64,000 bases of DNA from Hyphomicrobium sp. (GTDB taxonomy: Bacteria > Pseudomonadota > Alphaproteobacteria > Rhizobiales > Hyphomicrobiaceae): assembly GCA_022843145.1 (NCBI GenBank), contig JALHOF010000006.1, positions 153,628 to 217,627 on the forward strand, read 5' to 3'. This document shows, piece after piece, positions 54,062 to 63,375 of the stretch. Below the pieces are notes generated by a model that was given only the letters and a program-made list of their open reading frames with translations, searched no databases and was not told the origin of the DNA. The number at the start of each line of letters is the position of its first letter. Positions within the stretch are counted from its first letter, which is position 1. The position numbers and the translations under genes are program-made.

Positions 54062-54154
54062 TTGACGGCGCAGGGGCTTTATGCGGGACCGGCGCATGGC
54101 GTGTTCGACGTCACGACGCGGAAGGCGCTGGACCGCTACGCGTCGGGGGAATGA
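54062..54154 (+). pseudogene. C-terminal half of a peptidoglycan-binding domain, in frame after the TAG
   Basis: Thirty codons continue the caspase frame: LTAQGLYAGPAHGV, then FDVTTRKALDRYASGE and TGA (54152-54154). Together with the REIQR before the stop this is a PG_binding_1 motif in which TAG occupies a position where Gln (CAG) would fit. It is either a recent nonsense change or a readthrough extension. Confidence 0.75.
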
Positions 54155-54321
54155 TCGCGGCTGACGGGCGGGCGAACGGCGGCGACAGCGGACGCAGTGT
54201 GGCGCTTCGATCATAGGTTTTGCGGCGTGCGGCGGCTAAGGTGACGGGCGGAATAGGCGGGCGAACTCGAGTTTTGTCCACAACCTGGGAGAGCTGTCGC
54301 GCGTCTCGCGGCAGGCGTCGG

Positions 54322-56766
54322 ATGCGTCGAGTAAGTCATCGTTGGATGGCGGCATGGGCCGGGCTGGCGTGTGGCGCGCTGGTCCTGGCGGTTGGCGTCG
54401 TGGTCGGTCGTGCCGGCGCGGTGCGAGCGCAGGACGGCAACCGCCTCCCCGGCATGGCAGCGGCCGACGAGGGCTCCCGGCGGGTGCCGATGGCGGCGGT
54501 CACGCCCGTTGCTCAAAAGTCGATGCAATCACCCGTGCAGCCGCGGCATCCGGCGGCGGCAAAGGCCTATGTCGTTCTCGAAACCTATTGCGCGCGCTGC
54601 CATCAGGCTGGGAAGGCATCGGCGCCGGGCGGCGACCTGGCGAACATTCTGAGCCTCGACGAGATCGCTCGTGTTCCGAGCCTGGTGCGTCCGGGGCATC
54701 CCGACGGTTCCGAACTCTATCACCGCATGTTCGCGCATCCGATGATGGGCCAGACCAACGGCGAGCGGCCAGAGACGGAACCGACGGCGCCGGAAATCGA
54801 GACGGTGCGCGAGTGGATCGAGGACCTGGGCACGACCGGCGGCAAGGGTGCATTGGCGCGCTGCGCGGAGCGGCCGTTTCTCGCCGCAGAGGAGCAGATG
54901 ACGGCCATCTCGCAGTGGCTTCTGCGGGTCGGTGAGGCGGCGGCGCGCGACACGCGGTTCCTGTCGCTGGCGCATTTGCACAATACGTGCGCGACGGACG
55001 CCGAACTTGCGGGGTACCGGCAGGCGGTGGCGAAGATCTTGAACGGACTGTCGTGGGCACCCGACGCGGCGCGGGTCGAAACGGTCGGCGATACGCTGTC
55101 GCTGCTGGCCGTGCGTCTCGGCGATCTCGGCTGGCTGCCGGCGCATTGGGAAAAGCTGGTCGCAGCCTATCCGCGCGGCACGGCCGAGACGCCTCCGGAT
55201 GCGATACGGGCGGCGACAGGAACGTCGGTGCCGATGCTGCGCGCGGATTGGCTGGCGAGCGCGGCGATGCGGCCGCCGCTCTACTACGATCTGATCGGCC
55301 TGCCGCCGACGCTGGACGCGTTCGGCACACTGGTCGGGCTCGAACTCGGACCGCGCAAGGCGGTGCGCAAGCCTGCGGCCGCGTCGCCGGCCGCGATGGC
55401 AGCGCGTCTCGGCGTGCGGGCGAGCGCGATCACCGGCACGGCGCGGATCATCGAGAGGCAGACCGGAAAGGGGCGGCCGGTGTGGCTGGCCTACGATGTG
55501 ACGCCGCCCGGCGAAGGGCGCGACCCGTTCGACCAGCCGCTGGGGCCGGCGGCGCCGGGGACCGAAGTCACGGGTGCTTTCCACGCGACGGGCGCGCGGC
55601 TGATGTTCGCGCTGCCCAACGGTTTGCCGGGTTTTGGTGTCTACGACGGCGACGGCAAACGGCGGGATACGGCGGCGGATGTGACCGGTACGCCGTCGGC
55701 GGCGCGGGCGGGCAGCAGCGCGCGTGCGCGGACACCCGGCCTCGGCTGCCTCGGATGCCACGACACGGGTGTTATCAGGACGATCGACGAAGTGCGTCCG
55801 CACGTCGAGGGCGAGAAGTGGGCGGGCGATCGCGACGCGCGCGAGGCCGCGCGACTGCGCTATCCGCAGGCGGCGCAAATTCAAAAATTGTTCGACGACG
55901 ACGGCGCTGCGTTCCGGCGCGCTGTGGCGCAGGCCGGCACGGACCCCGACCTCAGAGTACACGGCCTCGACATCGTGACGGCGCTGGCGCGGCAGTACGA
56001 CCTCGATGTCGGGATCGAGCGGGCGGGGGCGGAGTTCGGTCTCAACACGCTGGAATTCGCCGAACGGTTGAAAAGCTTCGACGGGCCAGAAGCGGGGCAA
56101 ACGCTGGCGTTGCGGCTGCGTCAATCTCCACTGAAGCGCGCCGATGCGGAACGGCTTTATCTCGCGCTGCGCACCGGCAAGCCGCTGCCGCCGGACGTCG
56201 CGGCGGGACTGCCCGGCGAGCGGGCGGCCGAGCGTCCCTTGGAACTCGCGCTGTGGTCGGAGACACCGCGCCATCGCGAAGGGCAGTTGTTCGCGGTTTA
56301 TGCCGAGCCAACGGCCGATTGCCATCTGACGGTAATCAGCGTCGATCCGCAAGGCCGAGCGACGGTGCTTTATCCCAACGATTTCGATCAGGACAATCTG
56401 ATCCGCGCCGGGCGGGCGCATCGCATCCCCGCGCGGAACGGGGCTTATCAGTTGCGGTTGAAGGACAAGGGCGTCGAGACGCTGGTGGCGACGTGCGACA
56501 GCCGCAACAAGACGCCCGAGCGGATCGAACACGACTTCGAGCGGCAGAGGTTCACGGTGCTGGGGAACTGGCGCAACTTTCTGCGCGGCGTGGCGGATGG
56601 CGTGCCGGTGACGCGGCGCGAGGCGGAGCGTCCCGCGCGAGGCAGGCGCACGGCGCGTGGACGGGCGGGAGAATCCCGCGCCGAACCGCGTCCGGACAGC
56701 CGTACGGACGCTGAGCATAGGCCCGACGCCGCGGCGCGCGCCGCCATCCAAATCACGGTCGAATGA
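54322..56766 (+). CDS. Exported diheme cytochrome-like protein with C-terminal DUF4384 domain
   Basis: 814 residues: signal/anchor (about 8-35); first heme site CARCH at 90-94 in a cytochrome-like domain (VLETYCARCHQAGKA, WIEDLG); a long middle region with PNGLPGFGVYDGDGKR; second heme site CLGCH at 476-480; a helical part; a DUF4384 domain near 685-745 (LFAVYAEPTADCHLTVISVD, VLYPNDFDQDN); and a basic, disordered tail. DUF4384 is often linked to caspase-like proteins. The ATG at 54322 precedes the hydrophobic segment. It lies about 170 bases after the caspase gene. Confidence 0.8.
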   Translation: MRRVSHRWMAAWAGLACGALVLAVGVVVGRAGAVRAQDGNRLPGMAAADEGSRRVPMAAVTPVAQKSMQSPVQPRHPAAAKAYVVLETYCARCHQAGKASAPGGDLANILSLDEIARVPSLVRPGHPDGSELYHRMFAHPMMGQTNGERPETEPTAPEIETVREWIEDLGTTGGKGALARCAERPFLAAEEQMTAISQWLLRVGEAAARDTRFLSLAHLHNTCATDAELAGYRQAVAKILNGLSWAPDAARVETVGDTLSLLAVRLGDLGWLPAHWEKLVAAYPRGTAETPPDAIRAATGTSVPMLRADWLASAAMRPPLYYDLIGLPPTLDAFGTLVGLELGPRKAVRKPAAASPAAMAARLGVRASAITGTARIIERQTGKGRPVWLAYDVTPPGEGRDPFDQPLGPAAPGTEVTGAFHATGARLMFALPNGLPGFGVYDGDGKRRDTAADVTGTPSAARAGSSARARTPGLGCLGCHDTGVIRTIDEVRPHVEGEKWAGDRDAREAARLRYPQAAQIQKLFDDDGAAFRRAVAQAGTDPDLRVHGLDIVTALARQYDLDVGIERAGAEFGLNTLEFAERLKSFDGPEAGQTLALRLRQSPLKRADAERLYLALRTGKPLPPDVAAGLPGERAAERPLELALWSETPRHREGQLFAVYAEPTADCHLTVISVDPQGRATVLYPNDFDQDNLIRAGRAHRIPARNGAYQLRLKDKGVETLVATCDSRNKTPERIEHDFERQRFTVLGNWRNFLRGVADGVPVTRREAERPARGRRTARGRAGESRAEPRPDSRTDAEHRPDAAARAAIQITVE

Positions 56767-56831
56767 CAGGTCAGCAGTAGCCATGCTCGAACGGCTGATC
56801 CGCCTTGCGGGACCACGCGGCGGCTTGGCAC

Positions 56832-56860
56832 TTTACAGGGGGGGCGCTATGCCCCATATG
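56832..56860 (+). promoter_or_regulatory. Promoter of the PLP decarboxylase gene
   Basis: TTTACA (56832-56837), 17-base spacer starting with a run of seven G, CATATG (56855-56860). The same layout (TTTACA, G-run, 17 bases, TATATG) precedes tRNA-Glu at 63337-63365. The predicted leader to the ATG at 56941 is about 75 bases. Confidence 0.6.
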
Positions 56861-56940
56861 CGGTCCTCGAATGAGCGGCCTCAAGTGCGGATCGTCGCGG
56901 AGCGCCTGCTGGTCCAACTCGACTGGTGGAGGTTCCGAAA

Positions 56941-58125
56941 ATGGAGCGGTTCGCGTCTGCACTGGAGATGGTCGAGGCCAAGAAGCCCGACATCCCCGTT
57001 CTCGCCGCGCGGCCCCACGCCGCCGCCCGAGCCGCCCGCTGGTTCGTCAAGAATTTCCCCGGCGAAGTGGCCTATGCCTACAAGGCCAATCACAGCGTAT
57101 TTCTGCTCGGAGCGCTTTACGGCGCCGGCATCACGCAGTTCGACGTGGCCTCGCTGGCGGAGCTCGAGGATGCGGCGACGATCCCCGGCGTGCGGCTGCA
57201 TTTCATGCATCCGGTCAAGTCGCGCACCGCGATCCGCCGCGCCTACCACGAGTTCGGCATCCGCTGCTTCGCGCTCGACAGCGAGGACGAACTCGAGAAG
57301 ATCGTCGAGGAGACGTCGACCGCGGATGGTCCGGCGAAGGATCTCGAGCTGTTCGTGCGCATTTCGGTGCCCGCCAAGAACAGCCGCATCCCACTCGAGC
57401 GGAAGTTCGGCATCGCAGGCCAGAAGGCGGCAAAGCTTCTGGTCAAGACGCGGCTCGCCGCCGACGAGCTGGGCCTGACGTTCCACGTCGGCTCGCAAAC
57501 GACGACGCCAGATGCCTTCGTCACCGCGCTCAGCGACATCCACAAGCTGATCGTCAAGGCGGGCGTGGTGGTCGACGCGATCGATGTCGGCGGCGGCTTT
57601 CCGTCGCGCTACACCGACAGCGAGCCGGCGCCCTTGAAGAGCTTCTTCGATGTCATCAAGGCCGGCATGGACAAGATGCCGGTGACGGAGCATTGCCGCC
57701 TGATCTGCGAGCCGGGCCGCGCGCTGGTGGCGGAAGCGGAGAGCCTGATCGTGCGCGTGGACGCACGGCGAGGCGACGAACTGTTCATCAACGATGGCGG
57801 CTATGGCGCGCTGTTCGACGCGGCCAACCTCGGCTTTGTGTTCCCGGTCAAATTGCTGCGGCCGGGCACCGAGAGTGAGCCGCTGAAGCCGTTCGAGCTG
57901 TGGGGGCCGACATGCGATTCGATCGACGGCATGAAAGGCCCGTTCATGCTGCCGGCGTCGGTGCGTGAAGGCGACTACATCGAGATCGGTAATCTCGGCG
58001 CGTATGGCCGGGCACTGGCCGGCGGCTTCAACGGCTATGGACGGTACCTCGAGGTCATCCTGCTCGACGAGCCGATGTACACGATGTACGGCGACGACGA
58101 TGTGCAGCGGTCGAGCAAGGCGTGA
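56941..58125 (+). CDS. Type III PLP-dependent decarboxylase (ornithine/lysine decarboxylase family)
   Basis: 394 residues of the alanine-racemase-fold decarboxylases. The PLP Lys is in VAYAYKANHS; other segments are FDVASLAELE, the phosphate-binding GGGFPSRY, ICEPGRALVAEA, and the second-subunit Cys motif GPTCDSIDGM. It most resembles bacterial ODC making putrescine; lysine activity is possible. ATG 56941 follows GGAGG by 8 bases. It has its own promoter. Confidence 0.9.
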   Translation: MERFASALEMVEAKKPDIPVLAARPHAAARAARWFVKNFPGEVAYAYKANHSVFLLGALYGAGITQFDVASLAELEDAATIPGVRLHFMHPVKSRTAIRRAYHEFGIRCFALDSEDELEKIVEETSTADGPAKDLELFVRISVPAKNSRIPLERKFGIAGQKAAKLLVKTRLAADELGLTFHVGSQTTTPDAFVTALSDIHKLIVKAGVVVDAIDVGGGFPSRYTDSEPAPLKSFFDVIKAGMDKMPVTEHCRLICEPGRALVAEAESLIVRVDARRGDELFINDGGYGALFDAANLGFVFPVKLLRPGTESEPLKPFELWGPTCDSIDGMKGPFMLPASVREGDYIEIGNLGAYGRALAGGFNGYGRYLEVILLDEPMYTMYGDDDVQRSSKA

Positions 58126-58267
58126 GCGGGCCCGCTGGCTCCTGATCTCGATGCCTCGCCTGAATGAGTTTTCCACCACCGGGAAAGATGCGCCCGTCGA
58201 TCGGCCATGATCGAGGGTGACGCTCGTCCATGGCCGATTCGGTGCGAGCGGTGTGGAGGCGGGGCGG

Positions 58268-58489
58268 ATGACGATCGAGCACGACGAAGACGCGGAACAC
58301 TCGCGGTCGCAGTTCGAGCGTATTCGCAACTATCTGACGGGCCAGTTCGGCGTGGTTCGGCAGGTCGCGGCCGAACAACAGTCGGCGGAATTGCTGCTGG
58401 AGTTGGCCGAGGGCGAACTCGGCGACCTGAAACGGGAGTTTGCGGCGGCGCGGCTTGGTGCAAAGCGCCTGGATGCAACGCCGCGCTGA
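58268..58489 (+). CDS. Small helical protein of unknown function
   Basis: 73 residues, mostly charged helix with coiled-coil character (QFERIRNYLTGQFGVVRQVA, ELLLELAEGELGDLKREF). No signal, no TM, no known family. GGCGGGG precedes the ATG at 58268. It lies between the decarboxylase gene and tRNA-Val. Confidence 0.45.
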   Translation: MTIEHDEDAEHSRSQFERIRNYLTGQFGVVRQVAAEQQSAELLLELAEGELGDLKREFAAARLGAKRLDATPR

Positions 58490-58536
58490 ACAGACGGTCT
58501 GGTCTGTGGGCAGTCGTGCGCGGAATGTGTTTGAAA

Positions 58537-58611
58537 TGGTGGGCGGTGCAGGGATTGAACCTGCGACCCCACGCGTGTGAAGCGTGTGCTCTACCGCTGA
58601 GCTAACCGCCC
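58537..58611 (-). tRNA. tRNA-Val (anticodon CAC)
   Basis: Minus-strand cloverleaf of 75 nt with encoded CCA: acceptor GGGCGGT/ACCGCCC, D-arm GCTCAGCGGTAGAGC, anticodon stem CACGC/GCGTG with loop TTCACAC (anticodon CAC), and T-arm GCAGGTTCAATCCCTGC. It reads GUG codons. Confidence 0.97.
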
Positions 58612-58970
58612 GATCCGAAACGGGAGCCTCTTATGAGAGCGGGCGGCGGTGGCTGTCAAGCCACGGCGCCGCGACCAGAACGCCCTGCGCCAGCGATTCA
58701 GTCCCTGCTGCATGGCGGTTCCCGGCCGTGCGACGGGGAAGCCGGCCCGACGTGGCGGTGGCGGGTGACAGAACGATGTCCATCAGACCGCTTGCGCTGG
58801 CAGCATAGGCGATGCAACCATCGGCGCCGACGGGATGATTCCGTCCCCGATGTCCGCTCTCAGAGGCGGACCAGCCCACGCAGATGGGTTCCGGCGGGAG
58901 GGAATCGGTTAGAGCGCAGGGGACGCTGGCCAAGGGATCGGCTGGCGGGTCGCGCCGGGGGAGAGAGTGC
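58612..58970. other. Gap between tRNA-Val and the MMPL transporter gene
   Basis: 359 bases; holds the tRNA-Val promoter at its left end. Open frames on both strands lack ribosome sites and recognisable sequence; I see no gene. Confidence 0.5.
58630..58659 (-). promoter_or_regulatory. Promoter of tRNA-Val
   Basis: Minus strand: perfect TTGACA (58654-58659), 18-base spacer, CATAAG (58630-58635). It is placed 18 bases before the mature tRNA 5' end, as expected. Confidence 0.55.
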
Positions 58971-61298
58971 ATGGACGTGAACGACGCGCCGCGCCGATCG
59001 TTCCTGTTCTCGTTCGGGATCGACAAGCTGGGGCTGGTGCCGCTGCGCGCGCCCTACGTTGCGGCGGCGGTGATCGTCGTGCTGACTGCGCTCGCGGTTC
59101 TGGGCGTCATGCGGCTCAAGGTCGACGACAGTCTTTCGGAGCTATTCCGCACCAATACGAAGGAATTCCAGCAGTACGAGGAAATCGACCGGCGCTTCCC
59201 GTCGAGCGAGTACGACGTGCTGGTCGTGGTCGAAGGGCCGAACCTGCTGCAGAAGGCGCAGCTCGAAGCATTCGGGCGGACGGCGGTCGATCTGCAACTC
59301 GCAGATGGTGTCGGCGGCCTCGTGTCGATGCTGTCGGCGCGCGATAAGCCCGATCCGTCGGGCTATGCGCCGCCGCTCGTGCCCGATGAACTGCCGGATG
59401 GCGCCGCGTATGAAGAGATCCTCAAGCGGCTGCGCGACAATGACGTCGTCAAGGGCAAGTTCCTGTCGGACGATGGGCAGCTGGCGCTGATCGTCATCGC
59501 GCTCGATCGCAAGATGGTCGAGGAGCGCACGCCGGGCGTGATCATCGGCGGCATCGACGCGGCGGTGAAAGAAGGGCTGGCCGGTTCGGGGCTGACCTTC
59601 AAGTTGACCGGCGCGCCGGTGATGCAGCTCGAGATCCGCAACGCGGTGGAGCGCGACCGGCTGGTCTACAATGGGCTCGGCTTTCTGGTCGGCATGGTCA
59701 TCGCGTACCTCTTTTTCCGGCGCATCTCGCTGACGCTGATCGCCGTGCTCGGTCCGTCGATCGCGATCCTGTGGACGCTGGGCGTGCTCGGCGGGCTCGA
59801 CTACCGCCTCAATCTGTTCATCAACGTCATCACGCCGCTGATCCTGGTGTCGGGTTTCTCGGATTCGATGCATCTCGTGTTCGCGATCCGGCGCGACATC
59901 CTGGCGGGCGTCGATCGCATCCAGGCCGCGCGCAATGCCGTGCTCGACGTTGCGCCGGCGTGTCTGCTGACGGCGATGAACGCCGCTCTGGCGCTGGTCT
60001 CGTTCGCGTTCGCGGAGAGCGCGCTGATCCGGACGTTCGGGCAGGCGGCACTGTTGGCCGTGGCTATTTCCTACATCGCGGTGGCAGTCGTCGTGCCGAC
60101 GCTCGCGGTGCTGCTGATCCAGCCGGAAACGGAACCGGAGCGCAAGCCCGGCGGCGACGAGACCGGCGGTGTCGGCGTGTTGCAGCGGATGACCGACGCG
60201 ATCATCGGGCGGGTGATCCAGACGCCTCTGCTGTTCACGCTTCTGGGGGCGGCGGCGGTGGTGCTGACGGGCCTCGCCTACATCCAGCTCGAGCCGCATT
60301 ATCGTCTGGCCGATCAGGTGCCGGACAAGGAGCAGGCGCTGGCGGCGACGGGACGGCTGGACCAGAAGCTGACGGGTGCCAACCCGATGCACGCCATGAT
60401 CCAATGGAAGGACGGACAGTCGCTCTACGATCCGGGCACGCTCGAGGTGATCGCGAAGACGCACACGGTGCTGGAGACGCAGGCGGGACTCGGCAACGTG
60501 TGGTCGTTGGATAGTCTGCGGCGCTGGCTGGCGGCAGCGGGCGACACGCGCATCGAGACGGTGCAGAAGTACGTCGGCGTCTTGCCGGAGCATCTGACGC
60601 GGCGGTTCATCGACAAGGACGAGACGGCGGTTCTGGTGACGGCGCGCTTGCCGGACGTGGACGCGAGCGAGATCCTGCCGGTGGTCGAGAAGCTCGATCG
60701 TGCTCTCGACGCGGTCCGGCAGGCGCATCCGGGCTACGAGATCGCGGTGACGGGCTTGCCGGCGATCGCGGCGCGCAACTCGGCGAAGCTGATCGGCGAA
60801 CTCAACTGGGGTCTCGTCGGCGACATGTTCGTGATCTTCATCTTCCTCGCGCTGGCGTTGCGCTCCATGCTGCCCGGCGTGACGGCGATCCTGCCGTCGA
60901 TGTTCCCGATTTTCGCGACCGGGGCGTTGCTTTGGGTCACCGGAGAGGGGCTGCAGTTCGCGTCGATGATCGCCATCACGGTGGCGTTCGCACTGGCGAT
61001 CGATTCGACGATCCACTTCCTCAACCGCTTCCGGATCGAGGAGGACCGCCTCGGTGGCAAGCCCGGAACCGAGCGGGCGGCGCTGATGGCGACGGCGCAT
61101 CACATCGGCCCGGCGGTGGTGCTGACGACCATCGTGCTGGCGCTCGGCCTCGGCGTGACGATGCTGTCGCATCTGCCGTCGCTCAGGCTGTTTGGCCGGC
61201 TGGCGGCGGTCTGCCTGTTCGCGTCGCTCATCGGACAACTCGTCATCCTGCCGGCGACGATCGCGCTCTACCGGAAATATATCCCGCGCAACGGGTGA
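58971..61298 (+). CDS. MMPL/RND-superfamily exporter (HAE3-like)
   Basis: 775 residues with the duplicated RND architecture: TM1 near 33-53, a large periplasmic loop (LKVDDSLSELFRTNTKEF at its start), five more TM helices to about 385, then a second half with the same pattern (TM near 420, periplasmic loop, GDMFVIFIFLALALRSM, SMIAITVAFALAIDSTIHF). The GLG-D/IDST-IHF pattern is typical of the HAE3/hopanoid-type and SSD-like exporters. Substrate unknown. ATG 58971 has GGGGGAGAGAG upstream. Confidence 0.88.
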   Translation: MDVNDAPRRSFLFSFGIDKLGLVPLRAPYVAAAVIVVLTALAVLGVMRLKVDDSLSELFRTNTKEFQQYEEIDRRFPSSEYDVLVVVEGPNLLQKAQLEAFGRTAVDLQLADGVGGLVSMLSARDKPDPSGYAPPLVPDELPDGAAYEEILKRLRDNDVVKGKFLSDDGQLALIVIALDRKMVEERTPGVIIGGIDAAVKEGLAGSGLTFKLTGAPVMQLEIRNAVERDRLVYNGLGFLVGMVIAYLFFRRISLTLIAVLGPSIAILWTLGVLGGLDYRLNLFINVITPLILVSGFSDSMHLVFAIRRDILAGVDRIQAARNAVLDVAPACLLTAMNAALALVSFAFAESALIRTFGQAALLAVAISYIAVAVVVPTLAVLLIQPETEPERKPGGDETGGVGVLQRMTDAIIGRVIQTPLLFTLLGAAAVVLTGLAYIQLEPHYRLADQVPDKEQALAATGRLDQKLTGANPMHAMIQWKDGQSLYDPGTLEVIAKTHTVLETQAGLGNVWSLDSLRRWLAAAGDTRIETVQKYVGVLPEHLTRRFIDKDETAVLVTARLPDVDASEILPVVEKLDRALDAVRQAHPGYEIAVTGLPAIAARNSAKLIGELNWGLVGDMFVIFIFLALALRSMLPGVTAILPSMFPIFATGALLWVTGEGLQFASMIAITVAFALAIDSTIHFLNRFRIEEDRLGGKPGTERAALMATAHHIGPAVVLTTIVLALGLGVTMLSHLPSLRLFGRLAAVCLFASLIGQLVILPATIALYRKYIPRNG

Positions 61299-61403
61299 CG
61301 GCGGCCCCGCGGCATCCGAGGCTGGGGATAGGCGAGCGGGCGGTGTCGCGCGCGGCGTCCGGGCGTGCTCGGATGGCGGATGCAACGATTCGCGGAGGCG
61401 TTC

Positions 61404-63242
61404 ATGGTCGCGCTCAAGAAAAAGCCACTCGCGTCAGTGCCGGAAGCGGAGGGGGCGTTTCTCGGTGTCGCGCAATCGGCGCGCGGGTTCGCCTGGCGTG
61501 AACGGCTGCCGCGCGAAAAGCAGCCGCTGGCGACGGCCATCAGCCAGCGCCACGATCTGCCGGAGTTGCTCGGACGGGTTCTGGCGGCGCGCGGCGTCGG
61601 TCTGGACGACGTCGGCGTGTTCCTCGATCCGACGATCAAGGCGCTGATGCCGGATCCGGCCGTGCTCGCGGACATGGAAAAGGCGGCGGCACGTATCGCG
61701 GATGCGATCGGGCGGCGCGAGAAGGTGGCGATCTTCGGTGACTACGACGTGGACGGGGCGTCGTCGTCGGCACTGATGGCACGGTTTCTGTCGCATCACG
61801 ACACGCCGGCGCGGATCTACATCCCCGACCGGATCTTCGAGGGCTACGGACCCAATGTCGACGCCATCAAGCAACTGGCGGGCGAAGGTGCGAAACTGAT
61901 CGTCACCGTGGATTGCGGCACGACGAGCTTCGCGCCGCTGGCGGCGGCGCGCGGCGCGGGCGCGGACGTCGTGGTGATCGATCACCATCAGGCGGACGAA
62001 CGGTTGCCGGACGTGCACGCGGTGGTCAATCCCAACCGGCAGGACGACGTGTCGGGCCTCGGGCATCTGTGCGCGGCGGGCGTAGTGTTCCTGACGCTCG
62101 TTGCAACTCAGCGCGAACTGCGGCGGCGCGGAGCCTATGGCGCGGCGCTGAGCGAGCCGAACTTGCTGGAGCTGTTGGATCTCGTCGCGCTGGCGACGGT
62201 CGCCGACGTGGTGCCGCTGACGGGTCTCAACCGTGCCTACGTCACCAAGGGCCTGCAGGTGATGCACGGCCGGCGCAACACGGGGCTGCGCGCACTCGGC
62301 GATGCGTCCGGGCTCAATCAGGCGCCGACGCCGTATCACCTCGGATTCATCCTCGGGCCGCGGATCAACGCGGGCGGACGCATCGGCGACGCGGCGCTGG
62401 GCGCGCGGCTGCTGTCGACCGGCGACGAGACGGAGGCGGCGCGCATCGCCGTGCTGCTCGACAAGCTCAACAAGGAGCGGAAGGCGATCGAGACGCAGAT
62501 GCTGGAAGAGGCGATGGCGGAGGCGGACCGGCAGGTCGATGCCGATCCGGCGCTGCCGATCGTCATCGCCGGGTCGGAGACATGGCACAAGGGTGTCGTT
62601 GGTCTCGTGGCAAGCCGCCTCGTCGAGCGGTTCCGGCGGCCAAGCTGCGTGATCTCGTGGGAAGCGAAGAACGAGGGAACTGGGTCGCTGCGTTCGGTCG
62701 CGGGCGTGGATATCGGCGGCGCGGTGCGGGCGGCGATGGCGGCTGGGCATCTGATCAAGGGCGGAGGCCACGCGATGGCGGCCGGCCTGACGGTGTCGCG
62801 GGACAAACTGCCGGCGCTCGAAGGTTTCCTGCGACAGGCGCTGGCTGCGACGAGTACGGCGTCGCGGGATACGGCGGCGCTCGAGATCGACGGCGCGCTG
62901 ACGCCGGCGGCGCTCAATAACGATCTGATGGCGTTGATCGAGCGCGCAGGGCCCTATGGCCAGGGCAATCCGCAGCCGCGTTTCGCGTTCCCGGCGCATC
63001 GGGTCAAGTTCGCCAAGGTGGCGGGCGAGGCGCACGTGCGCTGCGTGCTCGAGGCGGGTGACGGATCCCGCGTCGACGCCATCGCATTCCGCTCGGTGGG
63101 CCAGCCGGTCGGTGATCTGCTGATGAACTCGGGCGGAATGCCGCTGCATGTGGCAGGGCATGTGCGGCGCGACACCTGGGGCGGGCGTGATCGCATCGAG
63201 CTGCAGATCGACGACGTCGCAGATCCGCGCCGTCAGGCCTAG
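61404..63242 (+). CDS. recJ: Single-stranded-DNA-specific exonuclease RecJ
   Basis: 612-residue 5'-3' ssDNA exonuclease of the DHH family: VAIFGDYDVDGASSSALMAR, VTVDCGTTS, VIDHHQADE (the DHH motif), PRINAGGRIGDA, the DHHA1 domain GGGHAMAAGL and an OB-like C-terminal domain. The ATG at 61404 is preceded by GGAGG. It acts in recombination and mismatch repair. It follows the MMPL gene by 105 bases. Confidence 0.95.
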   Translation: MVALKKKPLASVPEAEGAFLGVAQSARGFAWRERLPREKQPLATAISQRHDLPELLGRVLAARGVGLDDVGVFLDPTIKALMPDPAVLADMEKAAARIADAIGRREKVAIFGDYDVDGASSSALMARFLSHHDTPARIYIPDRIFEGYGPNVDAIKQLAGEGAKLIVTVDCGTTSFAPLAAARGAGADVVVIDHHQADERLPDVHAVVNPNRQDDVSGLGHLCAAGVVFLTLVATQRELRRRGAYGAALSEPNLLELLDLVALATVADVVPLTGLNRAYVTKGLQVMHGRRNTGLRALGDASGLNQAPTPYHLGFILGPRINAGGRIGDAALGARLLSTGDETEAARIAVLLDKLNKERKAIETQMLEEAMAEADRQVDADPALPIVIAGSETWHKGVVGLVASRLVERFRRPSCVISWEAKNEGTGSLRSVAGVDIGGAVRAAMAAGHLIKGGGHAMAAGLTVSRDKLPALEGFLRQALAATSTASRDTAALEIDGALTPAALNNDLMALIERAGPYGQGNPQPRFAFPAHRVKFAKVAGEAHVRCVLEAGDGSRVDAIAFRSVGQPVGDLLMNSGGMPLHVAGHVRRDTWGGRDRIELQIDDVADPRRQA

Positions 63243-63336
63243 CCTCGACGCCTGTCGTCAACTGCTTGCGGCAACGGCAGAAAGAGCCGCGCGCTGGCCT
63301 TGGGCTGCGGCACTTCCGACGCGCGAAATGCCCGGC

Positions 63337-63365
63337 TTTACAGGGGGGGGCAAGCTCGCTATATG
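63337..63365 (+). promoter_or_regulatory. Promoter of tRNA-Glu
   Basis: TTTACA (63337-63342), 17-base spacer beginning with eight G, TATATG (63360-63365), 10 bases before the tRNA 5' end. It shares its layout with the promoter at 56832-56860. Confidence 0.7.
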
Positions 63366-63375
63366 ACGTGGCGCT

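Noticed and set aside
52025..54214. 729-codon minus-strand open frame
   Set aside because: Antisense to the caspase/Sel1 gene; translation is Arg-rich without domains.
54529..56784. 751-codon minus-strand open frame
   Set aside because: Antisense of the cytochrome-DUF4384 gene, which has two heme motifs and a signal sequence in the plus frame.
58631..59026. 131-codon minus-strand frame between tRNA-Val and the MMPL gene
   Set aside because: It overlaps the tRNA-Val promoter and the start of the MMPL gene and has no motif.
59142..61385. 747-codon minus-strand open frame
   Set aside because: Antisense of the MMPL transporter; composition is His/Arg/Gln/Asp-rich, as expected for a shadow.
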